Positions 1 to 4,611 of a stretch of DNA of 5,399 nt are shown here, one piece after another. The DNA comes from Rhodoluna sp. (lineage in GTDB: Bacteria > Actinomycetota > Actinomycetes > Actinomycetales > Microbacteriaceae). Location: contig JALQVK010000162.1 in assembly GCA_023260375.1 (NCBI GenBank), positions 1 through 5,399 of the forward strand, given 5' to 3'. Every line of letters begins with the position of its first letter. The stretch's first letter is position 1. The notes below the pieces were generated by a model. That model ran no database searches and was not told where the DNA came from. It was given only the letters and a program-made list of their open reading frames with translations. A program made the position numbers and the translations under genes.

Positions 1-2
1 AC

Positions 3-164
3 TCTGCAGGAACCTTACAAAGATGCCTTGATTCAATTCATAAACAAACCTATAAAAAGATTGAAATAATAGTGGTTGATAACTTTTCAACTGATGAAAC
101 CATTAAGATTGCAAAGCAGTTTACTGATAAGGTTTTTCAAACAACATCACCGAAGCATCTTTAG
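3..164 (+). pseudogene. Truncated family 2 glycosyltransferase (N-terminal fragment)
   Basis: Frame 3 is open from the window edge to a TAG at 162-164 and gives 53 residues. It reads like the start of a GT-A fold family 2 glycosyltransferase: an NSAGTL segment, a CLDSIHKQTYKKIEIIVVDN-type helix and strand, then FSTDETIKIAKQF. The VVDN-x-STD-x-T signature is the classic nucleotide-sugar binding start of the family. Such enzymes transfer sugars to lipid or polysaccharide acceptors at the inner membrane face. The family pattern stops after the residues TDKVFQ (about position 139), and only an unrelated tail TTSPKHL follows before the stop. The catalytic domain is therefore missing, although full-length members run to 250 residues or more. 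G+C here is about 31%, far below the rest of the window. The 5' end lies outside the window, probably by only a dozen or so codons. This is either a remnant of transferred DNA or an assembly junction. Confidence 0.72.
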
Positions 165-277
165 CGCGTGGAGTAAAACCAAACCCGGCAAGGCAAATCG
201 TCACGCTGTTCGTGGTGTCGCTGCGCTATGCAGACGACTACGCCGAAGCTTTGGCTGCCCGCGGAGTTGTGGTCTAG
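140..277 (+). pseudogene. C-terminal fragment, possibly ECF transporter T subunit (EcfT/CbiQ-like)
   Basis: Frame 2 is open from 131 (after a TAA at 128-130) to a TAG at 275-277. From about 140 it reads NNITEASLARG, a mostly hydrophobic stretch (RQIVTLFVVSLRYADDYAEA) and a final LAARGVVV. Two A-R-G motifs about 30 residues apart, with a helix ending in an ALAARG-like tail, resemble the coupling helices of EcfT, the membrane subunit that docks on the ATPases of energy-coupling factor vitamin or metal importers. That assignment is tentative because only the last 45 or so residues are present. No start codon with a ribosome binding site is seen, and the 5' part has been replaced by AT-rich glycosyltransferase sequence. 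G+C is about 56%, as in the downstream genes. Its stop overlaps the stop of the convergent MFS gene in a shared CTAG, a layout typical of an authentic compact gene end. Confidence 0.4.
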
Positions 278-1446
278 GCCTTCTCTTTAGTGACCGGGCT
301 CAAAATTGCCGAGATCACCATCAGTGCCAGAGGCACCGCGAACGCTGCGTAAATACTAAAGACCTGACCGATGGTTCCAATCACCGGGCCAACCAAAATG
401 CTCGAAATGTAAACCACTGTGATGATCATGTTGATTCGAGGAGCCGCATGAGAAGCGTCGTCGCTCATTGAATTCACGGACATTGGGAAACCGAGCGCCA
501 GACCCATACCCCAGAGTGCAATACCGAGATAAGGCATGTGAATTAGTGAGTCGAAAACAAATACGCTCACGCCAAGCCCAGTGACGATTGCTGAAAGCAT
601 GATGCTGCCAAAGCGACCAACTCGGTCAACAACAAAACCGCCGACCGAACGGGTGACGGTGATAACAACCCAGAACCAGCCGAATGCCGAAGCAGCCTCA
701 GCGCCGCTGAAACCAGAGTTCTTTAGGGCAATTGGAAGCCAGGTGCCAGCCGAGATTTCGGCCATGATGAAAGAGAAACCGATGAGAGCGATTGTGAGGG
801 TCCGCTTTTCGGTCCAGACTTTTCTAGCCAAACGAGACGTCGCCTGCTTCTCTTCCTTGGAAACTACCTTTTTGACGTGATCTGGGAAGACCAGACCCGC
901 CCAGATTGAACCGGCCGCCACCACGATGGCAACGGTCAGGTAATTGAACTCGATGCCAACCTTGTTGTTGATCAGGTAACTCGAGAACGCCGCCGCCAAC
1001 ATCATGCCGACACCGAACGCGGCGTGAATCGCGGGGAAGAGACTTCGGCTAGAGCGGTTGTTTACCTCGGTACCCTGGATGTTTCCGCTGAAGTCGGCAA
1101 TGGCCATAGGAAGACCCATACCCAGAAGACATAGCCCAGCCAACCAAACGTTTCCTGACGTTACCGAAAGACCAAGTAGGTAAAGCGAAATCGCACCGAG
1201 CGAGAAACCAAAGATGGTTAGTTTTCCTGCTCCGAAACGATTGCTGAGAGAGTTAGCAAACAAAATCCCGAGCAGACCACCTGCAGGGAAAAGCATCACC
1301 AGGAGACCCATTTGGGCGGTGTCCAAGTGCAGTGCAAGCGCAACTTCTGGAGCACGACTCTGCCAGGTTGAAAACAAAAGTGCTCGGGTGAAGAAAATCA
1401 TGGCTGCGGCTGCGAACCAAACACCAACACGGGGATTTTTACTCAT
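274..1446 (-). CDS. MFS transporter, YbjJ-like
   Basis: This encodes a 390-residue major facilitator superfamily permease with the usual length and about twelve hydrophobic segments, in two halves joined by a charged cytoplasmic loop at residues 187-215. Visible family marks are an NRFGAGK segment after helix 2 (residues 69-75, motif A-like), RSLFPAIHAAFGVG (134-147) and DRVGRFG (274-280, the motif A repeat of the second half). The SLFPAIHAAFGVG region resembles the YbjJ-type inner membrane permeases, whose substrates are mostly unknown. The ATG at 1446 is the first possible start: an in-frame TAG lies three codons upstream. No Shine-Dalgarno sequence precedes it, but a TANNNT hexamer ends six bases before the ATG, so the message may be leaderless. 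It is divergent from the asparaginase gene and convergent with the EcfT-like fragment, sharing a CTAG. MFS is secure; the substrate is not predicted. Confidence 0.88.
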   Translation of the reverse strand: MSKNPRVGVWFAAAAMIFFTRALLFSTWQSRAPEVALALHLDTAQMGLLVMLFPAGGLLGILFANSLSNRFGAGKLTIFGFSLGAISLYLLGLSVTSGNVWLAGLCLLGMGLPMAIADFSGNIQGTEVNNRSSRSLFPAIHAAFGVGMMLAAAFSSYLINNKVGIEFNYLTVAIVVAAGSIWAGLVFPDHVKKVVSKEEKQATSRLARKVWTEKRTLTIALIGFSFIMAEISAGTWLPIALKNSGFSGAEAASAFGWFWVVITVTRSVGGFVVDRVGRFGSIMLSAIVTGLGVSVFVFDSLIHMPYLGIALWGMGLALGFPMSVNSMSDDASHAAPRINMIITVVYISSILVGPVIGTIGQVFSIYAAFAVPLALMVISAILSPVTKEKA

Positions 1447-1452
1447 TTGTTC

Positions 1453-1458
1453 AGGCTA
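1453..1458 (-). promoter_or_regulatory. Candidate -10 box for a leaderless MFS transcript
   Basis: On the minus strand TAGCCT fits the actinobacterial TANNNT -10 pattern and is followed by six bases and then the MFS ATG, which would place transcription start at or next to the start codon. No good -35 element is visible, and TANNNT is common by chance. The main support is the lack of any Shine-Dalgarno sequence and the same spacing upstream of the antitoxin gene. Confidence 0.3.
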
Positions 1459-1485
1459 GCAACATCGATGTGGAAAACTTCTCCT

Positions 1486-2451
1486 ATGACCACAAATGAG
1501 ACCACTCTGGAACTACTTTGGCCGAAGTCCAGCGATTTTGCGGTAGTTGCCGAACTTGTTCGAGACGGTCTGGTGGAATCTCGTCACTGGGGAATTGCCG
1601 CATTGGTCGGACCTGAGGGCAAGACCATTGACGAAATCGGAAAAGCTAAGCGCCTAATCTTTCCTCGCAGTTCGGTAAAACCACTTCAAGCGGTAGCCGC
1701 TCGTCGCGCTGGCCTAAAGCTCGAGGGTGCCCAGTTGGCCATCACCACAGGAAGCCACCAGGGAACCGAGGCTCACGCCAAATTGGTAGAAGCGATATTG
1801 GTTGGCGCTGGTTTGGGTCTTGAGTCGTTGCAATGTCCGTTGGCGTGGCCAGCTGGTGTTGAAGAAGCGCTGGCGGCCGGATCTCAAAAGCGTGAATACT
1901 TCAACTGTTCAGGCAAGCATGCCGGATTCTTGGCAGCCTCGGTTGCGGCTGGTTACCCAACCGAAAATTACCTCTCACCCACACACCCACTGCAGCAATC
2001 AATTACCGAAGTAATTGAAGAGTATGCGGGTGAAAAGGTTTTATTCACCACGGTTGATGGCTGTGGTGCTCCACTGCACACGCTGACCATTGAAGGCCTA
2101 GCAAGGGCGATCGGTAAGTTCACTGCCACCGACACCGAAATCGTCGATGCCATGTTGGGAAACGCTTGGGCAGTAGATGGCCATGGAACAGCCGACACTC
2201 TGCTGATGGAAGCCGGTTTCGTAGCCAAGCTCGGGGCTGAAGGTGTGTTTGTTATTGGTACTCGCGATGGCCACGGCGTCGCAGTGAAAATCGCAGACGG
2301 TAACCTTCGTGCGGCACCGCTGGTGGCCATGGGTTTACTTCATAAAAACGGACTGATTGAGACCTCTCTATACGAGACGCTTTTCGAGAAGATATCCCAA
2401 AAGGTAACCGGCGGAAGTAAAGTCACCGGTCGTCTCGAAATCACTAACTAG
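1486..2451 (+). CDS. L-asparaginase II family protein (class 3, Rhizobium etli type)
   Basis: This predicts a 321-residue enzyme that hydrolyses L-asparagine to aspartate and ammonia, probably in the cytoplasm since no signal peptide is seen. It matches the asparaginase II family (Pfam PF06089), unrelated to the E. coli AnsA/AnsB fold. From the family structure (R. etli ReAV), key residues can be placed: the Ser-x-x-Lys pair S62/K65 in PRSSVKPLQ, S90 in TGSHQG, the zinc-site-like C141 and K144 in NCSGKHAG, and D191/C193 in VDGCGAP. K248 in AKLGAEG may be the second catalytic lysine, which is less certain. The set looks intact, so activity is likely. The ATG at 1486 is chosen because GGAA lies about ten bases upstream and it leaves a normal N-terminus. 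An in-frame ATG at 1468 and a TTG at 1447 lack good sites, and the TTG abuts the divergent MFS start. The gene is followed nine bases later by an EamA transporter, probably in one transcript. Confidence 0.9.
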   Translation: MTTNETTLELLWPKSSDFAVVAELVRDGLVESRHWGIAALVGPEGKTIDEIGKAKRLIFPRSSVKPLQAVAARRAGLKLEGAQLAITTGSHQGTEAHAKLVEAILVGAGLGLESLQCPLAWPAGVEEALAAGSQKREYFNCSGKHAGFLAASVAAGYPTENYLSPTHPLQQSITEVIEEYAGEKVLFTTVDGCGAPLHTLTIEGLARAIGKFTATDTEIVDAMLGNAWAVDGHGTADTLLMEAGFVAKLGAEGVFVIGTRDGHGVAVKIADGNLRAAPLVAMGLLHKNGLIETSLYETLFEKISQKVTGGSKVTGRLEITN

Positions 2452-2453
2452 GA
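2450..2453 (+). promoter_or_regulatory. Ribosome binding site deciding an ATT start for the EamA gene
   Basis: AGGA overlaps the last two bases of the asparaginase TAG and lies seven bases before the ATT at 2461. No ATG, GTG or TTG occurs in frame between the upstream stop (2449) and the TTG at 2584. This spacing therefore supports ATT as initiator and suggests translational coupling to the asparaginase gene. Confidence 0.5.
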
Positions 2454-2460
2454 CGAAGTC

Positions 2461-3378
2461 ATTTATAACTCACCGAAATCAGCGCGCCTAGGAGTCGTCC
2501 TGGCTTTTGTCAGCGCCATCCTATTTGGTTTAAATGCATCGACGACCAAAGTTGTCATCGATTCTGGTGTTCCAGCCGACCAGTTGGTGCTAATTCGTTC
2601 AGCGGTTTCGGCGCTACTTGCCGGAGCTGCTCTGGTGTTCACAAACCCGAGTGCTTTCAAAGTGAAACTCAAAGAAATTCCGATGCTCTTGGCATTCGGT
2701 GTCTTCGGACTGGCGCTAATGCAGTGGGCATACTCGAATGCGGTATCGATCCTGCCGGTTGGCATTGCGCTGCTTTTCGAATACACCGCAATCATCATGG
2801 TTCCGATCGCTGCCCGCATCTTCTTCAAGGAAAAGACCTCTCGCACATTTTGGTTCGGGGTTGCACTGGTGCTCGGTGGTTTGCTGATTGTTAGCCAGAT
2901 CTGGGCTGGCGGACTCAACCCAACCGGTGTCTTCTTCGCGTTCCTGGCAGCGGCACTATTGGCCTTCTACTTCCTAATGGGACAGCACTCGGGGCTTAGT
3001 CGTGACCCACTCTCAACTATGTTCTACACCATGTTGATTGCGAGTCTTTTTTGGCTCATTGCCAACGGCGGAAAGGCTATCGCCTTTGACCTAACCACGG
3101 TTGTGAGCCTCAGCGGCAATCTCTCCAGTGTTCACACTTCGCTCTGGCTACCGCTGCTCTGGTTGACCGTCATGGGTTCGTTCGCGCCAATGGCGTTGGG
3201 TTTCATTTCACTCAAACTCACCACTGCAGCCAAAGTTTCAATAACCCAAACCGCCGAACCAATCTTTGCTTTCATCTTTGGGTGGCTCTGGCTGGGTCAG
3301 AGCGTCAATGTGCTCCAAGCAGTTGGGGGAATACTAGTCGTGACTGGAATCGTCGTGGCCCAAAGAGCCAAAGCCTGA
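2461..3378 (+). CDS. EamA/DMT-family transporter with apparent ATT start codon
   Basis: This is an inner-membrane carrier of the drug/metabolite transporter superfamily with two EamA repeats (about residues 8-146 and 155-302) and roughly ten hydrophobic helices. Family landmarks are FEYTAIIMVPIAARIFFKE (107-125) closing repeat 1 and QTAEPIFAFIFGWLWLGQ (263-280) closing repeat 2. Members export or import amino acids, nucleotides or other small metabolites; the substrate cannot be read here. The first canonical in-frame start, TTG at 2584, would begin at residue 42 and delete helix 1 (LGVVLAFVSAILFGLNA), which is clearly coding and conserved in style. Starting at ATT 2461 gives 305 residues, the normal family length, with AGGA seven bases upstream. 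Either ATT is the true initiator, as known for infC, or a G-to-T change or sequencing error hit an ATG. The close spacing to asparaginase suggests an operon and a possible role in amino-acid traffic, which is inference. Confidence 0.85.
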   Translation: MYNSPKSARLGVVLAFVSAILFGLNASTTKVVIDSGVPADQLVLIRSAVSALLAGAALVFTNPSAFKVKLKEIPMLLAFGVFGLALMQWAYSNAVSILPVGIALLFEYTAIIMVPIAARIFFKEKTSRTFWFGVALVLGGLLIVSQIWAGGLNPTGVFFAFLAAALLAFYFLMGQHSGLSRDPLSTMFYTMLIASLFWLIANGGKAIAFDLTTVVSLSGNLSSVHTSLWLPLLWLTVMGSFAPMALGFISLKLTTAAKVSITQTAEPIFAFIFGWLWLGQSVNVLQAVGGILVVTGIVVAQRAKA

Positions 3379-3440
3379 GAGTAAGCCGAGAAGTTCCTCA
3401 CAGATTCCTGACTTACAAACCAAACCAGATTTCTCTCTTC

Positions 3441-3446
3441 TAAATT
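3441..3446 (+). promoter_or_regulatory. Weak candidate -10 box upstream of the small membrane protein gene
   Basis: TAAATT fits TANNNT and would give a short leader carrying the AAGGA ribosome binding site. No convincing -35 element lies at the right distance. The 93-base gap after the EamA gene holds no clear hairpin terminator, so read-through from upstream is equally possible. Confidence 0.22.
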
Positions 3447-3471
3447 TGTCTCAAGACGAAAAGGAAAAGAA

Positions 3472-3864
3472 ATGGTTCAAGAAGTAAAGCAACACAACCG
3501 CCAGATTGCCACAGTTATGGGTTTGGCAGGAATCGCAGTAATCCACATTCTCGATCTGCCTGGCAAATTTGCCGAAGCCCCTTACCTGGCTTACGGCTAC
3601 ATCGGAATCATCATGGTTGCCGGTTTCCTAATTGAACGACTACTGACCGGCAAGCGCACGGTCGACTACCTAATTTCTTCACTCCTCAGCGTTGCCGTCC
3701 TAGTTGGTTTCATCGTCAACCGCACCGTTGGCATGCCAGGTGCAACAGGTGATATTGGTAACTGGCTGGAACCACTTGGCTTCTTGTCGCTATTCGTGGA
3801 AATCTGGGCGGCCTGGCAGTCGGTAGCTGGCTACCGCGCACTGAAGGCTTTATCCCAGAGTTAA
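3472..3864 (+). CDS. Small four-helix membrane protein of unknown function
   Basis: This encodes a 130-residue protein with four predicted membrane segments (about residues 11-28, 37-57, 64-83 and 98-122), a charged N-terminus and a short C-terminal tail. The start at ATG 3472 is well supported by AAGGA at 3461-3465, six bases upstream, the best ribosome binding site in the window. The most distinctive part is a loop plus helix reading NRTVGMPGATGDIGNWLEP (residues 83-101) followed by LGFLSLFVE. I recall similar patterns in uncharacterised actinobacterial membrane proteins, but I cannot name a family with confidence. A second mark is the HILDLPGKF segment in the first loop (25-33). There is no signal peptide cleavage site, catalytic motif or metal-binding cluster that would assign a function. 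It lies 93 bases after the EamA gene on the same strand, and G+C and codon use match the neighbours, so it appears native. Confidence 0.8.
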   Translation: MVQEVKQHNRQIATVMGLAGIAVIHILDLPGKFAEAPYLAYGYIGIIMVAGFLIERLLTGKRTVDYLISSLLSVAVLVGFIVNRTVGMPGATGDIGNWLEPLGFLSLFVEIWAAWQSVAGYRALKALSQS

Positions 3865-3874
3865 ACGTCAATTC

Positions 3875-3903
3875 TTGCGAGGGTGGACTAAGTGGACTAA
3901 CTT
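3875..3903 (+). promoter_or_regulatory. Candidate leaderless promoter of the toxin-antitoxin operon
   Basis: TTGCGA (3875-3880) matches the -35 consensus at four of six bases. It is followed after a 17-base spacer by TAACTT (3898-3903), which fits TANNNT. Six bases then lead to the antitoxin ATG at 3910, so transcription would begin at or beside the start codon. No Shine-Dalgarno sequence at usable distance is present, as expected for a leaderless message. The spacer contains the tandem repeat, so a bound repressor would block RNA polymerase. Confidence 0.42.
3883..3900 (+). repeat. Perfect 9-bp tandem direct repeat, probable antitoxin operator
   Basis: GTGGACTAA occurs twice back to back with no mismatch, ten bases before the antitoxin start and inside the predicted promoter. 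Type II antitoxins usually repress their own operon by binding repeated sites at the promoter, so this is a natural operator candidate. Known Phd/YefM operators are often palindromic, so direct repeats would be a variation. An imperfect inverted element (AAGT-N6-ACTT) overlaps it. Confidence 0.5.
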
Positions 3904-3909
3904 GGTGTC

Positions 3910-4176
3910 ATGACCATAAAGATGAACATTCATGAGGCGAAGACCAACTTCTCCAAGCTGGTTGAAGCCGCGCTCGCGGGCGAAGAGGTAATCATTGCCC
4001 GCTCAGGTGTTCCGATCTTGCAGCTTCTAAAGCTCGAAGACGGGAACCTCAAACTCCGCAACGGATTTGGTGCCGGCCGAAAGCACTTCGAAGGTATTAC
4101 CGACGAACAAATCGATGAATTAGTTCGTTTGATCGATGAACCATTCCCTTGGGTTTATCGAGACTTGGAACTTTGA
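3910..4176 (+). CDS. Type II antitoxin, Phd/YefM family
   Basis: This encodes an 88-residue DNA-binding antitoxin. Residues 5-42 match the Phd/YefM N-terminal fold: MNIHEAKTNFSKLVEAAL followed by GEEVIIARSGVPILQLL, where the NIHEAKT...L..L and I.R.G.P....  patterns are typical. The C-terminal part (about 60-88, TDEQIDELVRLIDEPF) should be the toxin-wrapping helix. It is expected to bind and silence the downstream PIN nuclease and, with it, repress their promoter. ATG 3910 is chosen for its distance from the -10 candidate; an internal ATG at 3922 (MNIHEAK) is the alternative and would lose only four residues. The TGA overlaps the toxin ATG by one base (TGATG), the usual coupled order of antitoxin before toxin. 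The gene is named by family only, since Phd/YefM antitoxins pair with both Doc/RelE and VapC-type toxins. Confidence 0.9.
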   Translation: MTIKMNIHEAKTNFSKLVEAALAGEEVIIARSGVPILQLLKLEDGNLKLRNGFGAGRKHFEGITDEQIDELVRLIDEPFPWVYRDLEL

Positions 4177-4571
4177 TGAAAGGCCCAATCTTCTTAGACA
4201 CCAATTTGGCAATTCTCTGGTCACTCGGCTCTAGTTGGTTTCCAATTAGTCTCGCCGAAACAATTTCTAGTCATCCTCGAGCGTTAGTTTCTTCTATCTC
4301 AGTAGCAGAAGTTGAAATCAAAGGGTTGTTGGGGAAGTTGAATTTGAAGGGAAATTTCGTTTCTTCCCTAGAGGGTTCTGGTATCCAAATTGAAAGTTTC
4401 GACCAAGATGCTGCTGAGCAAATTGCCAGATTCGGTCAGTTAGTTGGGCATGATCCGTTTGATCGACTAATTCTCGCTCAAGCTTCCGCTCATCGAAATT
4501 CGACTTTCTATACAACGGATCGCAAATTAGCGGAGTTGGGTTTGGACTGGGTAGTTCACGTAGCAAAGTAG
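4176..4571 (+). CDS. PIN-domain ribonuclease toxin, VapC-like
   Basis: This encodes a 131-residue PIN-domain protein expected to cut RNA (tRNA or rRNA in studied VapC toxins) when the antitoxin is degraded. The acidic metal-binding residues are present: D8 in FLDTN, E45 in SVAEVEIK, D93 and D96 in HDPFDRLI, and D115 in TTDRKL. It therefore looks catalytically intact. The HDPFDRLILAQA block is typical of the subgroup paired with Phd/YefM antitoxins (COG3744 type). The start is the ATG at 4176, overlapping the antitoxin stop by one base, with GGAA at 4167-4170 five bases upstream inside the antitoxin gene. An in-frame TTG at 4149 would only add nine residues with no site. G+C is about 44% over positions 4201-4560, clearly lower than the asparaginase and transporter genes, consistent with horizontal acquisition of the cassette. 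Target specificity cannot be predicted. Confidence 0.9.
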   Translation: MKGPIFLDTNLAILWSLGSSWFPISLAETISSHPRALVSSISVAEVEIKGLLGKLNLKGNFVSSLEGSGIQIESFDQDAAEQIARFGQLVGHDPFDRLILAQASAHRNSTFYTTDRKLAELGLDWVVHVAK

Positions 4572-4590
4572 GTTATTTGTAAAAGGCGTG

Positions 4591-4603
4591 AGAGAATTTC
4601 TCT
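4591..4603. repeat. 13-bp palindrome between toxin and aminotransferase genes
   Basis: AGAGAATTTCTCT is a perfect inverted repeat around a central T at 4597. As RNA it could form only a short 5-bp A/U-rich hairpin with a three-base loop and no following U-run, so it is a poor terminator. As DNA it could be a dimeric regulator site just ahead of the aminotransferase gene. One of that gene's candidate starts (GTG 4588) lies just before it. Confidence 0.35.
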
Positions 4604-4611
4604 TGAATGGA

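Noticed and set aside
76..471. 131-residue plus-strand open frame across the glycosyltransferase/MFS boundary
   Set aside because: It is rich in Arg, His and Cys without a recognisable fold, crosses the composition break and lies mostly antisense to the MFS gene or out of frame with the EcfT-like tail.
581..880. 99-residue plus-strand open frame
   Set aside because: Antisense to the well-supported MFS gene, with no ribosome site and no family resemblance.
1447..1485. Upstream TTG (1447) or ATG (1468) as the asparaginase start
   Set aside because: Neither has a ribosome site and the added residues do not resemble the family N-terminus; TTG 1447 directly abuts the divergent MFS start codon.
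1968..2330. 120-residue minus-strand open frame
   Set aside because: It is the mirror of the asparaginase gene, Ser/Ala/Pro-rich as expected from antisense reading.
2463..2918. 151-residue minus-strand open frame
   Set aside because: Antisense to the EamA transporter, whose membrane pattern is far more convincing.
3381..3416. GTAAG...CTTAC inverted repeat after the EamA gene as a terminator
   Set aside because: Only five base pairs with a loop of about 26 bases and no T-run, so not a credible terminator.
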